Shown: positions 1 to 12,999 of the stretch, one piece after another | How the letters are laid out: the number at the start of each line of letters is the position of its first letter | Position numbering within the stretch: position 1 is the stretch's first letter | DNA from: Ziziphus jujuba | Taxonomy: Eukaryota; Streptophyta; Magnoliopsida; Rosales; Rhamnaceae | DNA length: 64,000 nt | Direction: 5' to 3' | Assembly (NCBI RefSeq): GCF_031755915.1 | Contig: NC_083386.1 | Span: 11,966,001 to 12,030,000 of the forward strand | Notes under the pieces: generated by a model | Database searches by the model: none | Told to the model about the DNA's origin: nothing | Seen by the model: the letters and a program-made list of their open reading frames with translations, nothing else | Program-made: the position numbers and the translations under genes

Positions 1-519
1 TATCTAGTCAGAATATGTATATGATTTCCATGCTTAACCATCATTATTCTCTTCTTTCATAAATCTTGTTTCCGATTTGCAATTTAACCAAATCAATGGG
101 TAGGAAAATCTACGCTAACAATTCCAATGTGGTTTACCAAAAATTCCATAGCTGATCTTTTCAATCACAAGATCAATCCATTTCAAGAATGCAGATTGTA
201 CATTCTTTTGTTTTATTTATTTATTTATTAGTTTTGATCTCCACATTTTCTTGGTTCAATTCAATTCCTACCCTTCCTTTTCTATGCTGAAAAAAACAAA
301 CAAACAATCATACAATCGAAATTTATCGAATGAACAATAAATTCTAGTTTATAACCATTCCCACACAAATGGGCATTCGAAAAATCAAACAAGACCCATT
401 AAAAAAAAAAAAAAAAAATCACATTCGTCATTCAAAGCAGACTAAAATTGTAAGTAAAACAAAGGAGATTAACTAACACAAAGAACAATGCAGATATACA
501 AAAATATAGTACATTTACG

Positions 520-790
520 TGTAATCAAGAACATCCAGAAAGAAAATGCGAAAGAGAAATCGAAGGATCACAGAAAAATAAAACTGAATGAAAGAAAATT
601 CACAGATCCAGATCCTAATAAAGAGAGATAAAAACAGAAAAGAAGCCAACAAAAAGAGAGAGAGGAAAAATTGACCTGTATGAATGCGAGTGACAGAGAG
701 AGAGAGAAGGCGTTTGTTAGGGGAGAGTGAATGAAAATGCGAATGGGGGATCTCAATATTTATATATACTAAAGATTGAGATTGGTCATG
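520..790 (-). promoter_or_regulatory. Promoter and 5' leader of a minus-strand gene leaving the window on the left
   Basis: Read on the minus strand, a TATA-like run (tatataaata) lies at about 757-767. It is followed by a CT-rich stretch typical of plant 5' untranslated leaders (about 540-735, with several TCTCTC runs) and a possible intron donor near 525 (ACGTAAAT). Upstream, at about 925-955, are TGGGCC/TGGGCT motifs like the site II elements of housekeeping promoters. No convincing coding frame follows in the window, so the coding exons are probably beyond position 1. The open frames across this stretch look like low-complexity leader, not protein. The identity of the gene cannot be told. 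Confidence 0.4.
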
Positions 791-1099
791 AGATCTGGGT
801 CGTTGGATTTTGTACACTCTGGAATTCGAATTTTTCTTCAACTTTCCTTTTTTTCTTTTTTCTTTTGGTGTTTTTTGGGGCAATTGAAAGCGAAGAGAGT
901 CAGAAGAAGTTAGAAAAACGCGCGCATGGGCCGCTCTTCGCTAGGCTGGGCTTGGCCTTTGGCGGGGTTCTTTCCAATCATTTTTCTTTATTTTCCCTTT
1001 TTTATTATTATTATTATTTTATTATTTTTTTAATCATTATTTCGCATTATTATTTTTTCTTCTTGGCTGGCATCACTCTAGCAACCCCAAATTAAAGCT

Positions 1100-2620
1100 A
1101 TATAATTTCCTTCTTATAATTTAAATTTTATTTTTTTGGGGGGTCAAATTTCATTATTATGGCACATCTATAAAACCGATGTTTGAAGCATACTATATCC
1201 AAGAAATAAGAATTAATGTATTTCATGAAGGTAGGTGGATTCATGATGGCAATCCATAATTTTCTTTTTCTGCACCGAACACCGGTCGATAAGGATTTGA
1301 TTTATAATTTTATTCAAATTATACAATTGGAATCCTTCCATTTCTAATATCAAGCAAAAAAATATCAACTTATATAATTCAAATGACAATTATCATTAAT
1401 GTTTAATTCAAGATTCCGACTTCTATAAGGTGTAGAGGGGAGAACCAAAAATAAAATAAAATAAAATAAAATAATAAAAAATCTCTCCTAATTTAACATA
1501 TATCCAACCATATAGTATGCTTGAGCTTGAATGATACTTCTTGAAGGGTATTTTGTTTATATATTAATTTAATTTTATGGGGAAGGGTGGATTGTAAAAA
1601 TTAACTTTTGTACCAAGGTTGGTGAAACTTAATTTTGTAATGTGAATCCATATGGTCCAAACATCATAATATATACCATACGCTTCAGTTGCAGAGAGGA
1701 CCAAGACAAAAAAGTACCCAATCTGTCATTGTCTCTTTATTATAGTGGTTAATAGGACAACAAGGCAATGGATCAATCTTGCAAGTGCCATGTGTCCCCA
1801 AACCAAAATAACTCATTTATTCTTTTGAATACCAAGAGTGTTTTATTCCCAAATGCTTCTGCGTCAGAATTTTTGTGGTGTTTTGTGCGCAACAACCAAA
1901 ACGATCTTCAGATTTTCGAAATTCAAATTCTCTGTCTTTCAGCTAACAGACCTCTGAATAAGTTACTAAATTCATGTGCTAAAACAACATTGAGCCTTTT
2001 AATGCATTGTTGAAGATAAAAGGAAAGCAATGCAAAACAGATTTTCTGTGCTTTTTTTTTTTTTTTTTTTTGAGAGGAGTGGCGTATGAGTAAGATAGAA
2101 GTTTTTTTTGGTACATAAGTAAGATAGAAGGTTTATTACCCAAAAAATAAAAAATAAAAAGTAAGATAGAAGGTTGATAAGGCAAAGTTACGTACTGTGA
2201 TTGGTGGGAAATGAAATCTTAATAAAGCCGGTGGTGCACGGTTTCCCCAACCATGTAACGTCAACATTCAGGCTTGATAGGTATCTATGCGAATAAATTG
2301 CTAGAGAAAGGGAAAAAAAACTATTAAAAAAAAAGTTGTGGGCCAAGAAGAAAGGGAAATTAATAAAGGTTTTCTTTTCGCTAAATTTATATGCAGCGTC
2401 TTTTTGCGGACATATATATATATATATATATATGATTTAATGATGCACCAGCTACGGAAAAGTGCAGTGAATTACTTTTATCTTCTCTGGGACCAGCTTG
2501 GCTGCCAGCCTTCAACATCTTAAATTTGCTTGGCGTCCACCACAGATGATATAAAATAAAATAAAGTTAGGATTTTAAGTTGTACGAAGATCATCTAGAC
2601 TAGGAAGTAAGCACTCTCTT
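1100..2620. other. Intergenic, no gene recognised
   Basis: AT-rich spacer. It holds a TAAAA microsatellite near 1450-1475, a poly(T) run at about 2052-2071, three short direct copies of a 'gtaagatagaag' word between 2089 and 2175, and a (TA)n tract near 2411. Short open frames here have no recognisable domain and biased composition. The last part, about 2630-3120, is probably 3' untranslated sequence of the reductase gene that follows. Confidence 0.6.
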
Positions 2621-3120
2621 CAGAAACATACAACATTCTGTCATTTTAAGAAAGATACAGAACAACCGTCAGTCATGACCATCGCTTTACGCTGTAATCT
2701 TCAAGAAACAAGCTAATGGTCAGGACAAAATCAGAGGAATATCCATAACAAGAACCTATCTCCATTGAGGGCTGCTCACAAAAAGCATCTTAAGTGTTGC
2801 TTTTTTTGTAAGTTGTGATGGGATTTATGCATTATGCATCCCATTATGAAATCAGAGGAAAAATGATTGACCCATTTTCAAAGAAAAGATGAATTTATAC
2901 CACGGCCATCAATTCGGACGAAAAGTAATTCCCGAATGATTTTAAATAAATTAAAAGAACAAGTAGGATGGTCATCCTTATAGTTCAAATGCATTACACT
3001 GTCTAAATGAAAGACTAAAAACATACATGAAACTGGAACAAAATGTGATCTCTACTTCAGAACTGGTGAGAATGAACATAACACCAAACAGGCCAAGGAG
3101 CAGGCTCACCAATATCTTCT

Positions 3121-5607
3121 CTATAGGAATGGCGGTAAAATCACCCATCGGCGTGGATACTTGGGTCTTCCTTCCTTTCCATCAAATAGCTGCAGACAAC
3201 AAGGTGTCACAACATTAGTTTTAATGGGGGCTAATCTCCATAGAATAAACGACACATGAGTAACTAAACATCTGGAAAAGTTTCTACCCTTGTAAAAGAG
3301 ATCAAATTTCACTTTATTTAGCTTTGGGGGAGTTAGGGGATGGGAGAGGGCTGGCTTTCATTGTTTATAGCACATAGGCCTAATGGACTCCAAAACAGAC
3401 CAAATATAAGACATGCAAAACCTAAGAACAGCAACATAAACTCTTCTATCAAAATATAAAATTATTCACACATGAATATACATGTATATGTGCGAGAATA
3501 ATTTACTCCTAAAATGATAGCTCCATGCAATAAAGTCTAACCAAGGTTGATCTCAATGTAAAAAACATCTGAGCAGCAAAATGCAATCTTTTGTATACGG
3601 AATTAGTTCAGCAAGAAAGCAAAGGAAGTTACCTTTTTGAGTCGGCGGTGCTTTGCAAGGGCCCAGTTGGTCATGATAGAAGCAGCAACTATGGCAAAGA
3701 TATAACCTGCAACTGTTTGTGTTGCAATGTTGAAACCTACCCATTGATAGATCTCTGTTGTGTAATTTGCACATGTCACAATATTAAACAAAAATCCACG
3801 TGGAATTTGATACCCTCCACTCCCATTAGGGCTGCGCAGATTGCTTAGCAAGATATGGCAATAGAAGTTTGCTATTTGACAAAGTATCCCAAACCCAAAG
3901 CCAATCTTCATTTGCTGTTCACTAACAGGGGTGTAAAGTGGGTGATTCACATAGTAAGCTATATAACAGCCAAAGGTCCAATAGTATGCACAATTGCGGA
4001 ACACATTGGAGAGTGGTGAGGTTGCATGGCTAAATCGATGCACAAAAAATGTTTCCATAATACGTTTGAAGTAGTGGAAACACCAATAGAACAAAGCATA
4101 TGTCTGGACTGGGTGGATGATGCGCTCTCCTTTGTACCCAAAGTACTGGTACACGGGAAAGAAGTAAAAGACAGGGTAGAGGATCAAAGGACCCAAATAC
4201 TCAAAAAAGAAAAGTGTGCGATAGGAAACTTGTGGGCCGAGGTCCTTGAACACTACTGTTAAGTTGTCCGAGTTTCCACCAGAGTAATCTTTGAGACTTT
4301 TCTTGTACTGAAGGACGGTAGGCCTCTCCTTGGAACCCGGCTGGATGGGGAGGGTCAGTCGCTGTCTTGCAGGATAGAACTTTTTGGCTGTTGATGTTAA
4401 GGAATAGAATCAATGGTGCAATACAAACATAAAATCTTCTTTTTGTTAAGTATTTAATTATTCGTTTATACATTACAGGTAACGGTCAAATGAATGGCAT
4501 AATTATAAAGCATACAAATCGAACCAGCGATAAGCATTGACAACTTCAAATACATCGAAGCTAAAGGCTCTTAACCAACTAGCAACTTAAGTGTAAACTT
4601 AGTTACAAGACCAGAACATCGACTCTGTTTAAAAGCATACAAGAAGAATCAACAATCATCATTGGCAACTTCAAATCAATCGAAACTAGAGGTCCATATC
4701 CTATCCAAGCCTTGCTACAATACCAAGAACATGGACTCTGTGTAGAGTTCTGTTTCACCTTTGTTGCCTAGCACAGCAATAAGGGAAAATGTTGCACAGG
4801 GATGCCATTTACTAATAAGATACCTAGTTGTGACTCTAAACTATTGAATTCAGTACCACAATTTTCAACCAGGAATGATACTCCTATGAAACTTAGAGAA
4901 TTATTTAGCATATGAGCTCTAAAAGCAGAAATACGAATCTCACTAACTCAAACAAAAAACCCCAGCCACGTTCTACATATCCAAGACCCAGACACCCAGT
5001 AAGCAACCAACAACAGTGGTTACTTGTGAGTAATATGGCTACCACGATCAATTATATAAAGTTTACCAGAAGGAGTAAGTACGAGCAAAAGCAAAACAAA
5101 CATTCTAAGCCCATTCACTGATACAAGTTCCAAAAAAAGGAAGAACAAGAACTTACTTCTCCGATAGATAGCCTCCTGCAGATCAGCTACCGTGGCCTGC
5201 AAAACAACATAAAAGACTAACACAATCATAGGTGTACCCAGATGGGCTCCTATAAACTTCTGCTAAAATTTATATATGAGATTGTACTTTTCGGATTTTT
5301 AGTTTTTGATCAATTTTAGTTCAAAAAACAAATTCAAGCTTTTTAAACTCAAACGGAATCCAACCCAATTTCATCAGACATGCAACAGATTTTTCCCATT
5401 TTGCAAACCACCCAAAGAAAAAATAAAAATAAAAATAAAATAAAAATAGAGGTGGTATACCATTTCTCCATAGTAGGCGAAGATTCCCGCGAATCACCAC
5501 AAAATAAAAGAAAGAAAAATGGGAAAAAGAGAACATACGGAATCGTTGAGCTCAAGGCCACCCTTGATGACTTCTTTACCGCTACGAGAAACGACGGTCA
5601 CCTTCAT
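3121..5607 (-). CDS. CER10: Very-long-chain trans-2,3-enoyl-CoA reductase (ECR/CER10), four exons
   Basis: Catalyses the last, NADPH-dependent reduction in each cycle of very-long-chain fatty acid elongation in the ER, feeding wax, sphingolipid and seed-oil synthesis. I place exons at 5539-5607, 5157-5196, 3633-4387 and 3121-3189; all introns have GT..AG ends and the frame closes at exactly 310 residues, the usual plant length. The start is the ATG of [12 protein letters not shown]. The N-terminus (about residues 1-85) is the ubiquitin-like part; the rest is the multi-pass steroid 5-alpha-reductase-type domain, with the conserved words [36 protein letters not shown] and NYTTEIYQW. It ends in [12 protein letters not shown], the family's typical C-terminus. 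No damage is seen. GGCCCA-type motifs lie upstream at about 5915-5955. Confidence 0.96.
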
Positions 5608-5989
5608 CTTTTGAAGACCAAAGTGACAGAGACCCACTTCACAAAAATAGTGTAAAGACTAAGAAAATTCTTTCAAATCGAGAACGATTTCATGCAAGAA
5701 CCATGCACAAAGTGAAAAGGTCAACGAAATCAAGATGAAGAAGAAGAATCGGAAGCCCGAATGAGATCTCGAAATGGGCAGAATCGCTATAAGATGCTGA
5801 AAATTTCCCAGGTGGGTGTTGGTTTTGGAGATGTGAAACAATAATGGTGTATGGTTGGGGCGTTGAGCTAACTGTGAGGGCCGATGAACCACATTTTCCT
5901 ATTCAATTTCTTGTTTCAGTTGGGCTTTACCAAGGTCTTGTCCTGGTGGGCCATGTCGAGATAGGACCTCGACATTGGAGCCGATGAAC

Positions 5990-7230
5990 ATCTTATCTAA
6001 AATTATATTAAAAAATTCAATTTATTTTTTTTATTAAAAAAAAAATGTTGGTTTCGGAGAAATTTAATTATATGCTTATATTTAATTAATTATGACTTTT
6101 TTTTTTCCTTTTTCTTTTGATCTAGAGGGCGGAAAGATTCAAACTCATCATCTTGATTTTTATAGTTAAATGGAAATATTTTATGAAATTTCAAAATATT
6201 CAAAAACTTATAAAAGGAAAATATTTTTTGTAACTATCCCATTTTTAAAACAATATTTTAGTATACCTTAAATCAAAATAGTTTTATATTTAATATAGTT
6301 TAATTAATTAATATTTTAATGAATAGAGTTTGAGGTATTAGTTGATGTGTGAAATGAATTAAATAACTAAAAAAATAAAAGTGTTTTTTCCTCTCTTCAA
6401 AATTTAAAGCATTTTGATCCAATTTTTTGTGGGGCTTGAGAGGCTGTCATATTCATCTAATTACGTCCTACTAACTTTCATTCGTTCTTTCAATTCTCTT
6501 AACTAAATTTGCAAATTTATGATTCTTAAATAACATAGATGTACTGGTAGCAGCTAGCATACTAACTGGACAAAGAAATTTAAAAAAAAAGAAAAAAAGT
6601 ATTAATTAAGAAAACTTTAATTGTTGAAAGAGAAAGCTAGCAGTTTTAGTTATTATTGGGTAGATGGAGTTTTGCTGATGTTTCTTTACTTAAGTAAGGT
6701 TTGTATATGTCATTATCTTCCTACCAATGGACCTTAAGCTGAATTAATGTTGAATTCTTCACAAAGGCCAAGTTTGCTTACACGGAAAACGGTATGCCTG
6801 ATCTCTTAGAGAACCACATCTCAGAAATTATTCAGTTATCATTTTCCGGGTGAAAAGATCAATAATATATTGTCCATGAGGTACCAGTTTTAACATTAAA
6901 TTTAACATGTCTTCAAATATATATATATATATATATACATTTCTCAATGATGAAATACAATCAAAATTTAATGTGTGTTTTTATATAGGAAAATTTATAA
7001 TTGTCATTAAAAAATAAAAAAATATATATTTTGGAGAACTTGAAATTGCCATTTACACTTTTTTTGGGGTAAATAAATTTCCATTTACACTTGAAAAAAT
7101 CAAAATTCTCTTAACATATAATTCTGAGGACACGTTCATACTTCATACTTCAGGTTTTACACTAAATACCCAAATACCAAATCGTTATCACTTAAAAATT
7201 TTATTAATTTTTTATTTTATTTTATTTGTT
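5990..7230. other. Intergenic AT-rich spacer
   Basis: No gene recognised. Contains poly(A/T) stretches, a (TA)n tract at about 6919-6938 and scattered ATTAATTAAT-type runs. Nothing that looks like an exon with splice signals was seen. Confidence 0.6.
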
Positions 7231-7239
7231 TGGGTCTCA

Positions 7240-8219
7240 ATTTGGATATCTTTTATCCAATTAAACGAAAAAGGTCAATTTTTCTTGTAACAGGCTACCA
7301 TCTTCATTGTTTTGCAACCGTTATCTCCCATTCTTAATTCTCGCTTGTCCACCCCCCTCCACACACCCCCCACCCCCCACCCACAAAATCAAAGAACCCA
7401 CCGAAAAAAAAAAAAGAAGCTTTATTCTTCTATTTCTCCGCCACTCAAAATTAAAACCTTTCTAAATAATGAAAAATCTCAAAATATACAATGTGAGAAA
7501 TACCATAATGTTAAACTAAAAGTGGTCACACGTTTTTTTCAAAAAACAAAAAAAAAAAAAAAAAAATGTGGTCACACATTAGATTTAGCATAAGTAAAAG
7601 ACTAATATAAAATTTAGCATTGAAGTTATTAGACTGAAAAATCAAAGTTAAGCTCATAAAAATACCATTTTCTGAGGAAGTAGAAACCAAAACACAGAAT
7701 TCGTCGAACTTTCAGAGAAAAAACTGTAAAGACCTATCATCTCTGCAATTCTGAACTCCTTGATAATGAATCACAAAATCTTTTATTCATTTCCTATTTC
7801 TTACATTCAGTCAAATAAGCAAAATGCTCAACTGATATTTTGAATCTTTAAGATGAAAGAGTTGAATAAGCTAATGACTGATCTATGGCAAATTAGGTCT
7901 TTGGAAATTTGGCACAGATAGTAAGTAACCATCAACATTACAACAAAAAATGCAAAATAAAAGAAATTATTCATATAAATTTATTAAATAGAATCCTGTA
8001 TTTCATCTTCTAAGCTGTGTCAAACAATTTTCCTTGTTCAATTGCTACATGCAGCATAATACAAAACAAGCTATTGCTCAAAGTGTGTAGTACTAAAAGT
8101 CAATTCAACTAAACTGCAACTGGAAATGTATAAAAACAATGTTCAATGTATAAAGAGAAAAGAGATGCCACTTCATTCTTTCCTATTTTGACCATTTTGT
8201 ATACATGATAACTCAACCC

Positions 8220-8259
<40 letters not shown>

Positions 8260-9830
8260 CACAAAAGATTCCTAGGATTGAGAAAATGGTATTGTCAAAA
8301 GAGTAAAACTTGGAGGAAGAAGTAAGAGCGTGAGGAAGGAGGAAAAGAAGCATCTTATCATTCTCAATGGTGGAGTCAATGGTGGAGGAATGAAGATACA
8401 TCATTATTAGAATTCAACTCTTTCCCCATATGGCTTCATATGTATCAGCATGACCTCCATGGTACTGAAGCCGAATGAATGTAACTTCATTCCTACTTGG
8501 TATTTGTATGGGAAAACATTTTGGATCGAAGGAGAATACTTAAAGGGACTTAATAGTTAGCCACAACTCTTTGAGTACCCAAAACTCGAACTACAAAATT
8601 AAAAGTGAAAGCCCATTTTTTCCATGCCCATTCTTTCTTGGTCTCAAACTGTATATATTTAATCCAATTAAATGAAAAAGCTCAATTTATCTTGTTGTGG
8701 CTAACCTCTACGCTGCTTTTTAGTCGTTAGTTCCCACTCTATTCATCTTTGTAATAAGATTTATCATATGCTAAAAAAAATGAAACGAAAGAAAGGAATA
8801 GAATAATTCTAGACTACAAAATATATAAAGATGAAAAATCAACACCTTTTCAATCTTGTGTGCAGTAGCAAGGGGTCACCATTACCATAAAGAGCAAAGA
8901 CTAGTCCAATTGTCCATGGATTGGTTGCCACTCTTTTCACCTTTCTAATGAGATCTATTCCCTCGTCGAAAAAATAATAATAATAATAATAATAATAAAA
9001 CAAAATAAAAGGACGGAAAGAAAAACAATTGTAGACTGAAAAATATACAAAGATGGGAAAATCGACACCTTATCAATCTTGTGTATTGTAGCAAGAGTTC
9101 ACCATTAGTATAAAGATTAGTCCTTGTCCAACAATCCAAGCTTTCTAGAATTTAGGATTGAAGTATTACAGGAAGACTACTTATTGTCTTGGATATGAGA
9201 CAAAAGTATTACAGGAAGGAAGCTGATGGTATTGCATTTTTATAAGAGTGTCAAGCTAAAGTTGAAATGTGAGGCAGAAACTATGTGCCATGCAAGAAAA
9301 AGGTGATTCCTACAAGTATACAGAGGAGTAAGTAGAAACCAAAAGACAGCCCTTCTTTAAGTTTCAGATAACTATAATGCGTGAGGACCTTTGATTTCTG
9401 GAATTCTGAATTCCTTGATAATGCATCACAAATTTTTTGATTCAGTTCCTACAATCAGTCAAATAAGCTAAATGCTCAGCTGATCTTTTGAATCGTTGAG
9501 ATGAAAAGTTGCCTACACTGATGATTTATCAACGGCAAATTAGGTCTATGGAAATCCCACAGATAGAAACCATCATATTGCAACAAACAATGCAAAATAT
9601 AAACTATTCATATAAGTTCATATTGCAGAAAAATCTACATCTTCTAAGATGTGTTATCACAATTTCATTGTTCAATCGGTACATGCAGTATAATTTTCCA
9701 TCAAAGATAGAACATAATTATAAGCTATTAGTGAAAGTGTTCATAAAGCGAAAAGTCAATTAGACCAAAGACGTGTACAACAATGTTTACTGCATAGAGA
9801 GAGAGAAGCCTCTTCATTCTTTCAAATTTC
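7240..9830. repeat. Region of diverged direct duplications
   Basis: At least two blocks are repeated in the same orientation. About 7730-8160 matches about 9395-9830; both carry the words 'ccttgataatg', 'cagtcaaataagc', 'aatgctca', 'ggcaaattaggtct' and the same order of flanking sequence. About 8690-8905 matches about 8925-9145 ('tcaatcttgtgt', 'gtagcaag', 'caccatta'). Part of the second block also resembles 7245-7320. Divergence is moderate with many indels, so the event is old. A poly(A) run of about 37 lies at 8220-8257 and an (ATA)n tract at 8969-8998. No coding content was recognised. Confidence 0.65.
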
Positions 9831-10023
9831 AAAAACAACATTTAGAGCACACGAGATGAAAATTAAAGCAAAAAAATAATATTGAGGAAAAAAAATAAAT
9901 AAATAAAGGAATGAAATATCATGTAATGAAAGAAGCATTCGCAACAATTACGAAGAGAGATAGCTTAACTACAAGAACAGAGTAGCAATGGGTTGGAAGA
10001 AGACATAAGAAATACAATGAAAC

Positions 10024-11176
10024 TCACTTGATAATTTTACAGATATCCTCGTATTCAACGGCTTCAAGAACTCTACCATCATAGACACCCTTCTCTATCT
10101 GCACCTTTGCACAAAACTTATCAGTATCCACAGCTAATGACCTCGCATTCAATCCGCGATAGGCGCCATTCACAATCTTAACAAGGCCACAAATCTGCGG
10201 AATCACATTATCAAGCTCTTCTTGATCAACTCTCAAAACATGCTTGTTTTCAAGCATTTCAATCTCTCCAACATACTTGTCAATCACTTTTCTCACAACC
10301 CCTTTTTGCTTATAATAAACCTTTTCAGCCAAAGCCTTACTCATGACCTTAACAGTGATTCCCTCACATAGCCAATAATCCTTCCTATTAATCTTCTCTT
10401 TCTTCTTCCTCCAAAGCTGAACTACCACCACCACCACCACCACCTCCATTCCTTCCTGAACTCCCACCAGCTTTCCTTGTCTCATTCTTATCGCTCTCTG
10501 TCTCTTCAAACACCAACTTCGAACTCTCTCCTTTCTTCTTCAACGATAAAGATGATCCAAGTGCAAAACCAATCGTAACACCATTCTCCAATTTTAATTC
10601 CCTTTTTTATCTCAGCCTGTAGAGACTGATCAGAATCAGACCCATTTCCAATTGGCATCAACTGCTCAGCCCTCTCAATCTGTATCTTTAGTTCGCTCTC
10701 CTGTTTCTCTTCCTCTGCCATATCCGCTCTAATCCTCTTATTATTCAACTTTGCTTTGAAAAGGGTCTCCGAATCTCTATTTATATAAGTGATAAACCAA
10801 ACATTTGGGGTCTCCTCTCGACCTTACACTTGCCCGTACGACCCAAGTACTTGACGAAGTCTGTGAGCGTAGCCCAATTCATATGGACGTGGTGCCGATC
10901 GCTGATGTACTCGTTGTAGACGACGGTGGCTGCGCTTCATGTGTTCGAGGAAATTACTCTCAAACTCTTCGGAATAGCCGTCGATGATACGGTTGGGGTT
11001 TTGGCCGAAGACTTTCATCTGGCGCTGGTGGCTCTCGCTCATGCAGTGGCATTTGAATCCGTTCTCGTCACAACATTGTTTCTGGCACATCTGACAGTAC
11101 CAAGGAGCTTCTGGAGACCTTTGGTTTTGATGCGGTTCGTGATTGCTTTCGGTGTTAGAAAATCGTTCTTCCCCAT
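10024..11176 (-). pseudogene. KIN17: KIN17-like DNA/RNA-binding protein, decayed
   Basis: KIN17 is a nuclear zinc-finger and KOW-domain protein linked to DNA repair, replication and RNA processing. Read on the minus strand, all parts of it occur in order but in different frames. The N-terminus MGKNDFLTPKAI starts at 11176. The C2H2 zinc-finger region (MCQKQCCDENGFKCHCMSES) and the winged-helix segment (VVYNEYISDRHHVHMN) follow. Next come the coiled-coil NNKRIRADMAEEEKQE and the C-terminal KOW part (YYKQKGVVRKVIDKYVGEIE to EYEDICKIIK). I count at least five breaks: a lost base near 11121, a short deletion near 10930, an insertion near 10835, a shift near 10600 and another near 10400 beside a GGT-type microsatellite. 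No intron is visible. It cannot make a full protein unless read errors explain every shift. Confidence 0.85.
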
Positions 11177-11269
11177 TGAAATTTCAGAAACTTTTTTCAA
11201 ATCAAAATCTCAATCTAGGATTCTGGTTGTTTTCAATTGCGGAATTGAAATTAAAAAAAAAAAAAAAAA

Positions 11270-11288
11270 ATGCTAAACCCTAAACCCA
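11270..11288 (-). promoter_or_regulatory. Telo-box-like promoter motif upstream of the KIN17 pseudogene
   Basis: Two copies of the AAACCCT word (ctaaaccctaaaccc) lie about 100 bp upstream of the pseudogene's ATG. AAACCCTA telo-boxes are a known element of plant promoters for growth- and translation-linked genes. Two copies are too few for an interstitial telomere tract. Its presence suggests a copy that kept its own promoter, not a promoterless retrocopy. Confidence 0.45.
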
Positions 11289-11399
11289 ATGTATCAATTT
11301 TCCCCAAAAAGAAAGGAGAGGAAGTGAGCTAAAGGAAAAAATTACTTTTGCCGCACTCCACACTGTTTATTTTTTCCCTTCCCACCGCCCCCAATAGGA

Positions 11400-12740
11400 A
11401 AGGAGTTTTTTTTTTTTTTTTTTCCTACATATTTTATTAACAAGATAATTCAAATCTCTCTATCAAAAAACAAACATAATTCAAATCAATTCTATATTTA
11501 TAGAGACTTAAACTAATTTTTATATTTTTTAAAATTTTTAATGTTATTTGTCTTAGGTGTAACCCTTTGAAAAACACACATTTAAAAAAAAAAAAAAACA
11601 TCTTAATTCTTAAGCTTTTAACTTTTTTTCATTGATTAATCTTATATTTTTAAGTAGTGATATTTGGTTTTTTTTTTTTTCTACTTTTCATTTTTGTTAT
11701 TCAGTATTTAGTTTATTTTCTAACCAAGTTATCTTGATAATGTGAAATTAAATTCCTATGAATAAATCAATTAATCTATTTGAGATTTAGCAAATAATAA
11801 GTGATATTATAATATTGATCTATTTTTAATTACATTTATTCTTTAAAAATTTATTTAGAGTATACTGAAATTTCATGTTAACAAACCATATCATCTTGAC
11901 AAATATTTTGATCAAATAGTTAATACTTGACATTTCTAGTATTATTTGATTTCTATTAATATCTTCAAAAATAATAGACACTTAGTACTTAGTACTTGAT
12001 ACCTTAAAAAAGAATGTTTATTAATTATTTTTTATTTTCCCGATGAGGAAGTCATATATATATATATATATTAAAATAGAAAGGATTTTCACCTGAATTT
12101 GATTGGATGAGGATTTGGAAATGTATTTTTATTGATTTTATGATTGTGCTAAATTTATGAACATTTAATTTTCATTTAAAGAAAAAAACAAAAAACCATC
12201 CTTTCTCATCCTTCACAGGTTCCAGTGCAAAATGATTTTTTCAGAAAACAATCCTTTCTCATCTTTCACAGGCGACAGTGTAAAATGATTTTTTTTTTTT
12301 TTTTGGTAATGAGTGTAAAATAACATTTGCTTCACTATAAAGAACATCCAACTATCTTACATTGTTATTTTTTTAGTTGATATCTATTTTTAAATTTTTT
12401 TACTTATATTGATATAATAATAAAATAAGTTATATAAAGTAAATATTTAAAATTGTATAATTATTTGGGTAAAATAAAATTATTGAAAATATAAATAAAT
12501 TTATGTCTAATATATATATATATATATATATTGAAAAAAAATTTAATTATACAGTACACTATTCAATCCAAAATTACCATCCATCATTTCATATCAGTAT
12601 AGAATTACCATCCATACTAGTATACCGTATTATGCTTATCATTTTTTATCCTCAGTACCAATTTTGAGTGCAAAACCCATCAAAATCACCCCATTGAAAA
12701 ACAAGTCAAAATCACCCCATTGAAAAACAAGTAATTTCAT
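11400..12740. other. Intergenic, AT-rich, with short tandem duplications
   Basis: No gene recognised. A 53-bp unit is tandemly repeated at 12198-12250 and 12251-12290 ('atcctttctcat', 'ttcacagg', 'aaaatgattttt'). A shorter direct repeat (aaaatcaccccattgaaaaa) occurs twice at about 12682-12728. (TA)n tracts lie near 12056 and 12510. Confidence 0.6.
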
Positions 12741-12749
12741 ATCAGTAGG

Positions 12750-12986
12750 TTTTGGTTTATTCCTGGCTCAACAAATGAATTTATTGATTGGATAGCTAAA
12801 AATGTTTTGAATAAGTATTTTCCATCTTGGGAAGTTAATATTCCTCTAGCTTTGAATAATTTGCTTATTAGTGATGTAATTTCTTATCTTTAACGGAAAA
12901 CCTTTTGTTCTTAATATATATATATTGCATTCTTTAAAAAATCCATTTTTTTCTTTTACAGAATTAAAAAAAAAAAAAAAAAAAAG
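12750..12986 (+). mobile_element. 5'-truncated LINE 3' end: RNase H-type C-terminus plus poly(A)
   Basis: Frame 12750-12893 reads 47 residues ending in a stop. It resembles the end of the RNase H domain found at the C-terminus of plant LINE ORF2 and related proteins: FWFIPGSTNEFIDWIAKN, then a PSWEVNIPLALNNLL stretch. About 75 bp after the stop there is a poly(A) run at 12967-12985. A C-terminal RNase H fragment, short 3' tail and poly(A) fit a 5'-truncated LINE insertion. No clear target duplication was found. It could instead be a fragment of a host RNase H-like gene. Confidence 0.5.
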
Positions 12987-12999
12987 GAGTTTTAAACTC

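Noticed and set aside
727..1095. 122-codon plus-strand frame
   Set aside because: Poly-Phe/Tyr low-complexity translation over T-rich DNA in a promoter region; no domain, no splice context.
3027..4262. Open frames antisense to the reductase gene
   Set aside because: Shadows of the ECR exons; composition and motifs are explained fully by the minus strand.
11272..11288. Interstitial telomere repeat
   Set aside because: Only two AAACCCT units, at a promoter position; a telo-box is the better reading.
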